Of a stretch of DNA of 32,854 nucleotides, positions 24,881 through 32,854 are shown one piece after another (the stretch's first letter is position 1; each line of letters begins with the position of its first letter). Source of the stretch: Solirubrobacterales bacterium (GTDB taxonomy: Bacteria; Actinomycetota; Thermoleophilia; Solirubrobacterales; Solirubrobacteraceae); the NCBI GenBank assembly GCA_003132505.1, contig PKXY01000007.1, forward strand, positions 15,977-48,830, written 5' to 3'. The notes under the pieces were generated by a model. That model was not told the DNA's origin. It was given only the letters and a program-made list of their open reading frames with translations, and searched no databases. The position numbers and the translations under genes are program-made.

Positions 24881-25833
24881 TGGCAGCGCGACAGGCGCCG
24901 CTCGTCTGCCCGCTGTGCGGAGGCGAGCTCCGCGCGAATGTGGCGTGCGCGTTCGATCGCCTGGTAACGGGCGATGGACCGTTCACGGTGAGCGAGTGCC
25001 GGGCGTGCAGTTACGGCGTGAGCGTGCCTCAACTGCGCGGCGCCGAGCTCGATCGGTACTACGGCGGGGAGTACTTCGGCGGCTTCTACGACGACGGATC
25101 GCTGCCGGCGAGCGGGGTGCTCGAGCGTGCGCGCGAGCGATTCCGCCGTGCTAGCGCGCGCCGGCGCTTCGGCCGCGCCCCGTACGCAGTGTCCGGCCAG
25201 GAGCCGGGGCGCGTGCTCGACGTGGGCTGCGGCAGCGGCGAGCTGCTCGCCCACTATGCCGCGCTCGGGTGGGAGGCGTTCGGAATTGATCCCGCGCCGG
25301 GCGCAGTCGCCGCCGCCCGGCGGCGAGGCCTGAGCGTCCACGAGGGCACGCTCGCCGATCGGCCGTGGGGACCCATGAGGTTCGACCTCGTCGTGTTCTC
25401 GCACTCGCTCGAGCACATTCCCCAGCCGCTCGATGTGCTGCGCGAGGCGGTTGCGTCGCTGGCGCCTGGTGGTCGGCTGGCGCTCGCGCTGCCGAACTGG
25501 CGCTGCTGGCAGCGGCATCTGTTCGGTGGGCGCTGGTTTCACCTCGACCTTCCACGGCATCTTCAGCACTTCTCGCCCCGCGCACTGAAGGTCGCGGCCG
25601 ACGTGCTCGGCCTGGAGGTGCTCGAGATCGGGACGAGCTCGACCGTCATCTCGGGCGCCTACAGCATCCACTACCTCATCGCCGGTCGTTGGACGCCCGG
25701 CTGGAAGCTCTGGCTTGCCTACGGCCTCGGAGCCGTCGCGTTCCCGCCGATTGCGCTGATCAACCGCCTCGCGCAAGCCGACTGCTGCTATGCGCTGCTG
25801 CAAGCGTCCTCGGGCGACATCCGCCGCGTCTAG
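24880..25833 (+). CDS. Class I SAM-dependent methyltransferase with N-terminal zinc-ribbon-like motif
   Basis: A 317-residue protein. The N-terminus has two Cys pairs, CPLC at ~10-13 and CRAC ~30 residues later, likely a zinc site. The SAM-binding fold follows: GRVLDVGCGSGELLAHYAAL, FGIDPAPGAVAAAR, then FDLVVFSHSLEHIPQPLDVL and LAPGGRLALALPN. The FHLDLPRHLQHFSPRAL segment is common in methyltransferases found in glycan gene clusters. The C-terminus has a hydrophobic stretch (LWLAYGLGAVAFPPIALI) that may associate with the membrane. It likely methylates a sugar or lipid-linked intermediate of the encoded glycan; the substrate is not identifiable. ATG 24880 overlaps the upstream TAA. Confidence 0.82.
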   Translation: MAARQAPLVCPLCGGELRANVACAFDRLVTGDGPFTVSECRACSYGVSVPQLRGAELDRYYGGEYFGGFYDDGSLPASGVLERARERFRRASARRRFGRAPYAVSGQEPGRVLDVGCGSGELLAHYAALGWEAFGIDPAPGAVAAARRRGLSVHEGTLADRPWGPMRFDLVVFSHSLEHIPQPLDVLREAVASLAPGGRLALALPNWRCWQRHLFGGRWFHLDLPRHLQHFSPRALKVAADVLGLEVLEIGTSSTVISGAYSIHYLIAGRWTPGWKLWLAYGLGAVAFPPIALINRLAQADCCYALLQASSGDIRRV

Positions 25834-25836
25834 GCT

Positions 25837-27222
25837 GTGAGCGCCGTGGCGGAGCCGGTCGACATCATCCTGCTCAGCTACAACCGGCTCGAGTTCCTCG
25901 TCGCGATGGTCGAGGCGCTCGAGGCGCGCACGCTGTGGCCCCACCAGCTGACCGTCGTCGACAACGCGTCTGGGCCGCAGACGCGCCAGTGGCTGCGCGA
26001 GAACAGCGGCCGCTTCCGGCAGATCGTCTGGAACGGGCGCAACGAGCACCTCGCCGGCCTCCAGCTCGGCATCGCCGCGACTGACAGCGAACTGTTCGTC
26101 GTCTCCGATGCAGACCTTGTCGTTTCGGAGCCGACCGCGGCGGGCTGCTGGCTGACAAGGCTCGTTGCGCTCGCCGAGCGCCATCCCGACTTCGGTCTGC
26201 TCGGCGTGCGGCTGGACAGCATCAGCGAGGCCCGCAACGCGCACCTCGAGCACGCTCCGCTGATCGACGGCGAGTTGCTCGAGACAGATCCCGGCGTCTG
26301 GCTGAACCTGATCGCACGCAGCGCGCTGAAGATCTCCTATATGGGCGATGGGATCACCCGCTACGCGCTGCGCCGTTCGGGCTACCGTGTCGGCATCGCC
26401 GCAGACATCTACGCGACGCACCTCGGCGACGCGGACCCCCAACGCCACCCCGACTACCTGGCGCGCAAGCAGGCCGCGAGCGGCTGGCGCACCACCTACC
26501 CGGCCTATCCCGAGCTGCGTTCCGCCGGGCGGGCGCCGACCCTGAGCGAGCTCGCCAAGGCTGCTCCGGTGCTTGCGGCGCTCGAGCGCCACGGGATTGC
26601 GGCTCTCGACACGATCGAGCTCTGCGCGCCGTACGCGGTCCTTGCGGCCGTTCAGCCTGAGATCGAAGCCTACGCCCGCGATGAGGAAACGTCCGGCGCG
26701 CGCGCGGTTGCGATCCTCGATCCGCCGCCGAGCGCGGCTCAGACCGTCGCGCGAGCCTTTGCGCTCGCCGGCGAGTGGGTGATCGTGCTCGCATCGGTGG
26801 CCGTACCGAAGGCGCCGTCAGAGTGGACGCTCGCGGACGAGCAGCCCGGGACGAACGCGACTCTCTCCCGGCTGGCCGCGCTTGCGAGCCGCCCGCGCTG
26901 GCGAAATCGGTTGCTCTATTCGACGACCGAGCATCGCGACGGCTGGCTTGCAGTGTTCCGCGCCGGCTGCTTCGGCGACGACGTGCCGCTGCGCGTGTAC
27001 GTGTTTCGCCGTGAGGCTCCCCAGTCGCAGGCGGCCAGCCGCGTGATCGCGGAGCCGGCCTCCGCGTCGCCGGTCGCTGTCATCCGCACAAGCCGTCCTG
27101 CGCCGCCGCTGGCGAACGTGGCGGCGATCAGAGTCCGTCGCCGCCGAGTCGGCACGCTTGCGACGAAGCTGAGACGCCTGATCTCGGCCGAATGGCAGCT
27201 CTTCCGCGCCCGCGGCCGCTAA
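25837..27222 (+). CDS. GT2-type glycosyltransferase with uncharacterised C-terminal half
   Basis: A 461-residue protein starting at GTG 25837, three bases after the methyltransferase stop. The first ~230 residues are a GT-A fold: VDIILLSYNRLEFLVAMVEAL, LTVVDNASG, and the metal-binding LFVVSDADLVVSEP (DAD in the place of DxD). Later GWRTTYPAYPEL ends this part. Residues ~240-461 do not match any domain I recognise; they contain AILDPPPSAAQTVARAFALA, WVIVLASVAVPKAP and a basic C-terminus (RVRRRRVGTLATKLRRL). The second half resembles the style of sequences that name a second, degraded enzyme domain, but I cannot assign it. Donor and acceptor unknown. Confidence 0.75.
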   Translation: MSAVAEPVDIILLSYNRLEFLVAMVEALEARTLWPHQLTVVDNASGPQTRQWLRENSGRFRQIVWNGRNEHLAGLQLGIAATDSELFVVSDADLVVSEPTAAGCWLTRLVALAERHPDFGLLGVRLDSISEARNAHLEHAPLIDGELLETDPGVWLNLIARSALKISYMGDGITRYALRRSGYRVGIAADIYATHLGDADPQRHPDYLARKQAASGWRTTYPAYPELRSAGRAPTLSELAKAAPVLAALERHGIAALDTIELCAPYAVLAAVQPEIEAYARDEETSGARAVAILDPPPSAAQTVARAFALAGEWVIVLASVAVPKAPSEWTLADEQPGTNATLSRLAALASRPRWRNRLLYSTTEHRDGWLAVFRAGCFGDDVPLRVYVFRREAPQSQAASRVIAEPASASPVAVIRTSRPAPPLANVAAIRVRRRRVGTLATKLRRLISAEWQLFRARGR

Positions 27223-27242
27223 CGTTGAGCGGCGGACTTGTC

Positions 27243-28010
27243 ATGAATCGATACCTCGCCATCGTTCCGGCGCACAACGAGGTCGGTGCCATCGCCGCGA
27301 CGATTCGCGAGATCAATGCCGCCGCTCGGGAGTTCGACGTGCTTGTGATCGACGACGGCTCGACCGATGACACGGCTGCGGTTGCGCTGGCGGCTGGTGC
27401 CCGTGTCGTGAGCCTGCCCTTCAACGTTGGCATCGGCGCAGCGGTCCAATGCGGCTACATCTACGCGCTGATGCGAGGGCACGAGGTCGCGGTGCAGGTC
27501 GATGGCGACGGCCAGCACGATCCGCGCGACATTCCCCGGCTGCTCGCCGTGCTGAACGCCGAGCGCGACACGCACCTCGTGACCGGCTCTCGCTTCCTTC
27601 CCGCCTCGGGTGAGGGGCAAGCAGGCCAGCCCGGCGACGGTCACCGCTCGACCGCATACCGTCGACTCGGGATCGCCGTGTTTGCGCGCGTCGTCTCACT
27701 GCTGACGCATCAGCGGGTCACGGATCCGACGTCCGGCTACCGCATGACCGATCGGATCGGGATCGAGCTGTTCGCGCGCGACTATCCGAGCGACTACCCG
27801 GAAGTCGAGGCGATCGTGCTCGCCCACACCTACGCCTTGCGCACGCGTGAGGTCGGCGTGCGCATGCGCCCGCGCAGCAGCGGGCGCTCGAAGATCTCGA
27901 CGTCCGTCAGCATCTACTACTTGCTCAAGGTCCTGCTGGCGGTCTCCGTCAGCGCGCTGCGCACACACCCGCAGACCGAGCCGGGACCGCTCTCGGAGGC
28001 GGCGCCATGA
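27243..28010 (+). CDS. Polyprenyl-phosphate glycosyltransferase (DPMS/GT2 type)
   Basis: A 255-residue GT2 enzyme of the dolichyl-phosphate-mannose-synthase type, which charges polyprenyl phosphate with a sugar on the cytoplasmic side. Motifs: AIVPAHNEVGAIAATI, VLVIDDGSTDDTA, VQVDGDGQHDP with the metal-binding Asp residues, TGSRF, VTDPTSGYRMTD, and MRPRSSGRSKIS at the end of the catalytic domain. It ends with a short hydrophobic helix and no transmembrane pair. I chose ATG 27243 (MNRYLAIVPAHNE) since the open frame further up overlaps the previous gene out of frame. The next gene, a DUF2304 protein, is a frequent partner of such enzymes and may anchor it to the membrane. Stop and start overlap as ATGA. 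Confidence 0.85.
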   Translation: MNRYLAIVPAHNEVGAIAATIREINAAAREFDVLVIDDGSTDDTAAVALAAGARVVSLPFNVGIGAAVQCGYIYALMRGHEVAVQVDGDGQHDPRDIPRLLAVLNAERDTHLVTGSRFLPASGEGQAGQPGDGHRSTAYRRLGIAVFARVVSLLTHQRVTDPTSGYRMTDRIGIELFARDYPSDYPEVEAIVLAHTYALRTREVGVRMRPRSSGRSKISTSVSIYYLLKVLLAVSVSALRTHPQTEPGPLSEAAP

Positions 28011-28453
28011 GCCTCCTCGCCGCGGCTCGCGTGACCGAGACGACCGTCACCTTCCAGCGCGTCGGCGTGATCGTCTTCGCGGCCGTCGTCTTCGTGCTCG
28101 TCTTCGAGCTCGTGCGCCGACGCGCGCTGATGGAGCGCTACGCCCTGCTGTGGCTTGCGGCAGCCGTCGTGCTGGTGGTTCTGGCGGTGTGGCGCGGGCT
28201 GCTGACGTCGGTCTCCGGCTCTCTCCACATCTACACTCCCGTCAACGCGCTCTTTGCGGCCGGGTTCGTCTTCGCTATCGCGCTGCTGCTGCATTTCTCG
28301 ATGGTCATCTCCCGACTGTCGGAGCAGAACAAGATCCTGGCCCAGCGCCTCGCGCTGCTCGATGAGCGCGTCGGGGGCCTGGAGCAGGGGACGGCGCGCG
28401 GCAACGGCGATGCCCGAGTCGACTCGGGCACACAGGCAGCGGGCAAGCGGTGA
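28007..28453 (+). CDS. DUF2304 membrane protein
   Basis: A 148-residue protein with three hydrophobic helices (VGVIVFAAVVFVLVFELV, YALLWLAAAVVLVVLAVW and NALFAAGFVFAIALLLHFSM) followed by a charged heptad-like helix (ISRLSEQNKILAQRLALLDE) and a disordered tail. The RRRALMERYALLWLAAA segment between helices one and two is typical of DUF2304, a family of unknown function commonly encoded beside polyprenyl-phosphate sugar synthases. Here it overlaps that gene by four bases (ATGA) and the following GT2 gene by four (GTGA). The inferred role is membrane partner or scaffold for the glycosyltransferases. Confidence 0.8.
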   Translation: MSLLAAARVTETTVTFQRVGVIVFAAVVFVLVFELVRRRALMERYALLWLAAAVVLVVLAVWRGLLTSVSGSLHIYTPVNALFAAGFVFAIALLLHFSMVISRLSEQNKILAQRLALLDERVGGLEQGTARGNGDARVDSGTQAAGKR

Positions 28454-29523
28454 AGCTCGCCGTCGTCATTGTCACCCACGACTGTGAGGCGGGACTGACG
28501 GAGTTGGCGGCTGCCTTGCGAGGCGTCATTGACGAGGACGACGAGCTGCTGCTTGTCGACAATGCGTCAAGCGACGGCACGGCAGCGAGTGCGCGTGCGC
28601 TCGGGCTCCCGGTGGTGGAGGCCGGCTCGAACCGTGGCTTTGGTGCGGGTTGCCGGATTGGCGCGGATGCGACGTCGGCGCCATTGCTGCTGTTCCTGAA
28701 TCCTGATGCGCGGCCGCAGCCCGGCTCGCTCGAGCGCTTGCGGGCGGTCGCCGACGAACGGCCGGAGTGGGCGGCCTGGCAGCCGGCGGTGATGCTGCCG
28801 GACGGTCGGATCAACACTGCGGGGGGTGTTGTCCACTACCTCGGCCTCAGCTGGGCCGGTCGCTGCGAGCAGCCGGCGAGCGAGCTCGCGGACGAGCCCT
28901 ACGAGGTCTCGTTCGCGTCGGGCGCGGCGCTCGTGATACGCCGCGACGCGTGGGCGGAGCTCGATGGTTTCGACGACTCCTACTACCTCTACGGCGAGGA
29001 TTGCGAGCTCGGGCTTCGGCTCTGGCTCAGCGGTCACAGGGTCGGCGTCGAGCCGCGCGCGCGGGTGATCCACGACTACCGTTTCGACAAGGGGTCCCGA
29101 AAATGGTTCCTGCTAGAGCGCAACCGCTGGCGCACGGTGCTCGCGCTCTACCCCGCTCGCCTGCTGGCGCTGCTCGCCCCGGCGCTGCTTGTCGCGGAGC
29201 TGGGCCTGTTGTTCGTCGCGGCGCGCGACGGCTGGCTCAAGGCGAAGCTCCGCGCCAACCTCGCGGCGACGCTGGGAGTCCGGCGCGCCGTGCGCCGTCG
29301 CGCTGTGGTCCAGGCGCAGCGCCGGATCGATGACGTCGCGTTTGCGGCTTTGCTGAGCGCGTCGCTCGACAGCCCCTACCTGCGGCGCCTGCCACGGGCG
29401 CTGATCCTCGCACAGGCCTGCTATTTCGTCGCGGTTCGGTTGCTGCTTCGCCTTATCTCGCTTTTCCCTCCTCGCATCGCGCGCTCGGGCGAGGAGAGTT
29501 CCGGCCGGTCCGAGGCTGCATGA
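28450..29523 (+). CDS. GT2 glycosyltransferase (rhamnosyltransferase-like)
   Basis: A 357-residue enzyme of the WcaA/RfbF-like GT2 group. The GT-A domain shows LAVVIVTHDCEAGLTELAAAL, ELLLVDNASSDGTA, SNRGFGAGCRIG, and LLFLNPDARP as the DxD-equivalent (NPD) region; FASGAALVIRRDAW and FDDSYYLYGEDCELGLRLW form the acceptor-side motif with the ED pair. The C-terminal third contains hydrophobic stretches (ARLLALLAPALLVAELGLLF) and basic segments suggesting membrane attachment. The GTG start overlaps the DUF2304 stop (GTGA). The acceptor is probably the lipid-linked glycan of this operon; the sugar is not identifiable. Confidence 0.84.
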   Translation: MKLAVVIVTHDCEAGLTELAAALRGVIDEDDELLLVDNASSDGTAASARALGLPVVEAGSNRGFGAGCRIGADATSAPLLLFLNPDARPQPGSLERLRAVADERPEWAAWQPAVMLPDGRINTAGGVVHYLGLSWAGRCEQPASELADEPYEVSFASGAALVIRRDAWAELDGFDDSYYLYGEDCELGLRLWLSGHRVGVEPRARVIHDYRFDKGSRKWFLLERNRWRTVLALYPARLLALLAPALLVAELGLLFVAARDGWLKAKLRANLAATLGVRRAVRRRAVVQAQRRIDDVAFAALLSASLDSPYLRRLPRALILAQACYFVAVRLLLRLISLFPPRIARSGEESSGRSEAA

Positions 29524-29555
29524 CCCGCGACGCTCTGAGGCACTCCTGTCATTGA
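29520..29555 (+). CDS. Putative 11-codon linking ORF between two operon genes
   Basis: An ATG inside the preceding stop (ATGA, 29520-29523) opens a frame MTRDALRHSCH that stops at TGA 29553-29555, which overlaps the TTG start of the next gene (TTGA). It has the form of a relay keeping ribosomes on the message across a 28-base gap; it may be chance and no function for the peptide is implied. GAGG at 29537-29540 lies 11 bases before the TTG. Confidence 0.25.
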   Translation: MTRDALRHSCH

Positions 29556-32077
29556 TCCTGTCGTGGGCGCTCTTCCCGCTGGTGCTCGCGGCAATCGGGC
29601 TCGGCTGGGGAGCACTCGTCCAGTGGATCGCCGGCGAGCGAAGGCTCGGGGCGCTGACGATCCCGATCGGGCTGGCCACCGCGATCGTCGTCGCCGGGGT
29701 CCTGACGGCGTTCGCCGGGACCGCTTCGATCGCCGAGCCGGTCACCGCGATCGGGGCGCTGGCCGGCGTCGGCTACGTCTGGGGGCGTGCGAGGCTCGGG
29801 GCGGCCCCAGCGCTTGCGGCGATCGGCGTGCTGCTCGTCTACGGCGCCCCGGTGATCCTCAGCGGCGAGGCGACGTTCCTCGGCTACGTGCGCCTCGACG
29901 ACACTGCGACGTGGTTCAACCTGATCGACCAGCTGTTCAGCCACGGCCGCTCCTTCGCGAACCTGCCGAGCTCGACGTTCGTCCTGAACGCGCAGACCGA
30001 TCTCGGCACGACCGGCGGAGAGTCCGCCTACCCGGCGGGGGCGTTCATGCTCACGGGTGTCGGTCACTGGGTGACTGGCATCGACATCGCCTGGATCTTC
30101 CAGCCCTACCTTGCCTGCTGTGCGGCCGCGCTCTCGCTCGCCCTCTACGCGCTGGTAACGCCGCTGCTCGAGTGGCGCTGGCTGCGTGCTTTCGTCGCGT
30201 TCATCGCCGCCCAGTCGGCGCTGCTGTTCGGCTACGCGGCGTGGGGTGGCATCAAGGAGCTGACGGCAGCCTTCCTGCTCGCGCTCGGGGTCGCGCTCGC
30301 GGCCGAGCTATTGACTCGCGAGGACCCGCGGCCGCGCAACGCACTGCCGCTGGCCGTCACGGCAGGGGCGTTGATGATCACGCTCGGCCCCGGCGTTGCG
30401 ATCTACGCGGTCCCGGTGTTCCTGGCGCTCGTGAGCGGCTTTGCGTGGCGAGTGCTCCGCGGCGCCAACGTCTTCAACGTCCTCTCAGTCGGTGCCGCGC
30501 TGATCCTCGCGAGCGGGTTGTTCGGGCTCCCGCTGTGGTTGCTCGTCGGCCACTATCTGCACGTCGACCAGGGTTCTTACTCGGCCGGTCAGAGCCCTGC
30601 GACCCTGCTCGGCAACCTCTTGGCGCCACTGCGCGCGATCCAGATCGCCGGCATCTGGCCGGCCGGCGACTTTCGCGATGTCGTCGCCGCGCCGAGCCTG
30701 TTCGCCGCTCCTGCGGCGCTGCCGCGCTACGGCTTCGCCTATCTCGTGTTCGTGGCCGGCGGCGGCGGTGTCGTCTGGTCGCTCTTGCGGCGCAGCCCGG
30801 GTCTCGCGATCTACGTCGCCGTGGCCGTGGTCGGAGTTCTGTGGCCCTGGAGCGAGAGCATCACGCCGTGGCTGATCGCCAAGGCGCTCGCGATCTCCTC
30901 GCCTGCGATCCTGCTCGCGGGGCTTGTCGGCGGCGCGATGCTGTTCCGTCAAGAGCGCGTTTGGGCGCTCGTGGCCGGCGCGATGGTGCTGGTCGCGATC
31001 GCCGCCGGCGTGCTCTGGTCGAACTGGCTGCAGTACCGCAATGTGTCGCTGGCTCCGCGCGATCAGCTCTCGGAGCTCCAGACGATCGGTGACAAGCTCG
31101 CCGGTCGCGGCCCGACGTTCATCAACGAGTACCAGATCTACGCCGACCGCCACTTTCTCCGCGCCGGTGCGCCGGTCGAGCCGGCCGAGTACCGCAATGT
31201 GTTGCTGCCGACGACGACCGGCGCGTGGTTGACGAAGTCCGCGTTCGCCGATATCGACTCATTCCCGCTTTCCACGCTCGCGCCCTACCGCTCGCTGGTG
31301 ATCCGCCGCTCGCCCGTCGAGAGCCGCCCGCCCTCGATCTACAGGCTCGTCTGGCAGGGCCGCTTCTATCAGCTCTGGCAGCAGCCCTCGCAGCCGACCC
31401 ATCGCGTGATCGAGCACGTTGCGCTGGGTGACACGCAGCTCGACTACTGCGGTGCGGCGGAGGCCGGCCGGCCTACCGAGCCGCTCTGCGCGATCAAGCC
31501 GGCAGCCGTCGCACCGTGTCCCGAGGTGCTCTCGCTCGCGCGTCTCGCGTCCCAGGACGGCGGTGAGCTGCTGGCCTACGAGCGTGTCAACCCGATCGTG
31601 CTCCGCGGCACGCAGACCGTGCGGCCGGCCAGCTGGTATGAGGACTACGACTCCGGCGGGCCCGAGGATGCGCTCACCGCGACGACCCCGGGTACGGCCG
31701 TCGCACACGTCACGCTACGACACGCCGCGCGCCGCTACCAGCTCTGGCTGGGCGGCAGCTTCGCGCGCGGCTTCGTTGTCAGGATCGACGGGCACCTCGT
31801 CGGCAGCATCTCGGATGAGCTGAACAACCTCGGCGATTACAACCAGGTCGGCGGCCCGCTCGTTCTCGCGCCGGGAACGCACACGATCACGGTCACCTAT
31901 CCGAAGGCGAACCTCGCTCCGGGCGATGCCGACAGCGAGCAGTACACCGCACTCTCAGAGATCGCCCTGGCGCCTCTCAGCCCGTCGCCCAAGCAGGTCC
32001 AGGTCCCGCCGGCCAAGGCCGGCGAGCTCTGCCACCGAACCCTCGACTGGATCGAGGTAGTCGCGCCCGAAGGCTAG
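29552..32077 (+). CDS. Large GT-C-like membrane protein with C-terminal extracytoplasmic beta domain
   Basis: An 841-residue protein. Residues 1-~500 hold about a dozen or more membrane helices; the first large outside loop has YVRLDDTATWFNLIDQ with Asp116-Asp117, the position of the catalytic acidic motif in GT-C enzymes that use polyprenyl-phosphate sugars. The donor could be made by the polyprenyl-phosphate glycosyltransferase upstream. Residues ~510-841 are soluble; the last ~120 look like a jelly-roll carbohydrate-binding fold (RYQLWLGGSFARGFVVRIDG, then LVLAPGTHTITVTYPK). The TTG 29552 start gives a hydrophobic first helix directly; no better start precedes it. It could alternatively be a glycan exporter or a sensor; transferase activity is inferred. 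Confidence 0.7.
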   Translation: MILSWALFPLVLAAIGLGWGALVQWIAGERRLGALTIPIGLATAIVVAGVLTAFAGTASIAEPVTAIGALAGVGYVWGRARLGAAPALAAIGVLLVYGAPVILSGEATFLGYVRLDDTATWFNLIDQLFSHGRSFANLPSSTFVLNAQTDLGTTGGESAYPAGAFMLTGVGHWVTGIDIAWIFQPYLACCAAALSLALYALVTPLLEWRWLRAFVAFIAAQSALLFGYAAWGGIKELTAAFLLALGVALAAELLTREDPRPRNALPLAVTAGALMITLGPGVAIYAVPVFLALVSGFAWRVLRGANVFNVLSVGAALILASGLFGLPLWLLVGHYLHVDQGSYSAGQSPATLLGNLLAPLRAIQIAGIWPAGDFRDVVAAPSLFAAPAALPRYGFAYLVFVAGGGGVVWSLLRRSPGLAIYVAVAVVGVLWPWSESITPWLIAKALAISSPAILLAGLVGGAMLFRQERVWALVAGAMVLVAIAAGVLWSNWLQYRNVSLAPRDQLSELQTIGDKLAGRGPTFINEYQIYADRHFLRAGAPVEPAEYRNVLLPTTTGAWLTKSAFADIDSFPLSTLAPYRSLVIRRSPVESRPPSIYRLVWQGRFYQLWQQPSQPTHRVIEHVALGDTQLDYCGAAEAGRPTEPLCAIKPAAVAPCPEVLSLARLASQDGGELLAYERVNPIVLRGTQTVRPASWYEDYDSGGPEDALTATTPGTAVAHVTLRHAARRYQLWLGGSFARGFVVRIDGHLVGSISDELNNLGDYNQVGGPLVLAPGTHTITVTYPKANLAPGDADSEQYTALSEIALAPLSPSPKQVQVPPAKAGELCHRTLDWIEVVAPEG

Positions 32078-32088
32078 GTGGTTGGCGG

Positions 32089-32115
32089 GCGCTCCGGATC
32101 CCAGGTGAGGAGCGC
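32089..32115 (+). terminator. Candidate stem-loop terminator of the glycan operon
   Basis: GCGCTCC at 32089-32095 pairs perfectly with GGAGCGC at 32109-32115 around a 13-base loop, beginning 11 bases after the stop of the GT-C-like gene. There is no T-run. Confidence 0.45.
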
Positions 32116-32167
32116 AGTCCGGTAGCGTTCGGCAAAGACGTAGATCGGAGGCGCCCTCGACCGCACC

Positions 32168-32854
<687 letters not shown>

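Noticed and set aside
24796-26592. A 598-codon minus-strand open frame
   Set aside because: It lies opposite the SIS isomerase, methyltransferase and GT2 genes, which have clear family motifs; the translation is low-complexity Arg/Glu/Ala with no recognisable domain.
26700-27222. A pseudogene or frameshift in the long GT2 gene
   Set aside because: The frame stays open with codon usage like its neighbours to a normal stop; unfamiliar sequence alone is not evidence of decay.
29563-31092. A 509-codon plus-strand open frame
   Set aside because: Second frame inside the GT-C-like gene with Arg-rich composition; the first frame shows membrane helices and the DD motif.

Overview
The window is GC-rich bacterial chromosome, densely packed with ACTG-type start/stop overlaps, frequent GTG/TTG starts and few intergenic gaps. 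Gene order (prfA end, prmC, threonylcarbamoyl-AMP synthase, glyA, WecA-type transferase, then the F1Fo ATP synthase operon) is the classic actinobacterial locus. Separate atpF and atpH genes (not the mycobacterial b-delta fusion), together with a bacterial G1 (eqolisin) peptidase, suggest a deep-branching actinomycete such as Thermoleophilia/Solirubrobacterales. That placement is inference from content; no database search was possible.

Layout. (1) 1-4400: translation and one-carbon genes plus a WecA/MraY-like lipid-phosphate sugar transferase. (2) 4400-12670: an accessory block lying between the WecA-like gene and the atp operon, where relatives usually have them adjacent. It holds three tandem secreted TIM-barrel glycosidase-like paralogues, a convergent GT-C mannosyltransferase-like protein, a GT28 glycosyltransferase fused through a membrane helix to what looks like a dead polysaccharide-deacetylase domain, a DMT-type membrane protein and an intact-looking polysaccharide deacetylase. 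(3) 12670-20366: a strong promoter with a symmetric operator-like element, two small membrane proteins (AtpZ-like and AtpI-like), then atpBEFHAGDC. (4) 20465-21349: a secreted glutamic (G1) peptidase. (5) 21410-32077: a tightly coupled polysaccharide/glycoconjugate operon: UDP-glucose dehydrogenase, sugar-nucleotide pyrophosphorylase, phosphoglucose/phosphomannose isomerase, methyltransferase, GT2, polyprenyl-phosphate-sugar synthase, DUF2304 protein, GT2, and a large GT-C-like membrane protein. (6) 32200-end: a MerR regulator translationally coupled to the start of ahcY (S-adenosylhomocysteine hydrolase), which is cut by the window edge.

How the parts fit. The surface-glycan theme recurs: WecA-like, GT87-like, GT28 fusion, deacetylase, and the 21-32 kb operon that makes activated sugars (UDP-glucuronate, probably GDP-mannose or a related NDP-sugar), transfers them to a lipid carrier and elongates or exports them. 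The most noteworthy signals are non-coding: an 18-bp near-palindrome (also readable as an 11-bp-spaced direct repeat) over the atp promoter, and perfect or near-perfect hairpins at almost every atp gene junction, several enclosing the stop codon, combined with strong Shine-Dalgarno sequences mainly on the multi-copy subunits.

No stretch over 300 bases lacks a gene. I saw no tRNA, rRNA, CRISPR array, insertion sequence or attachment site.
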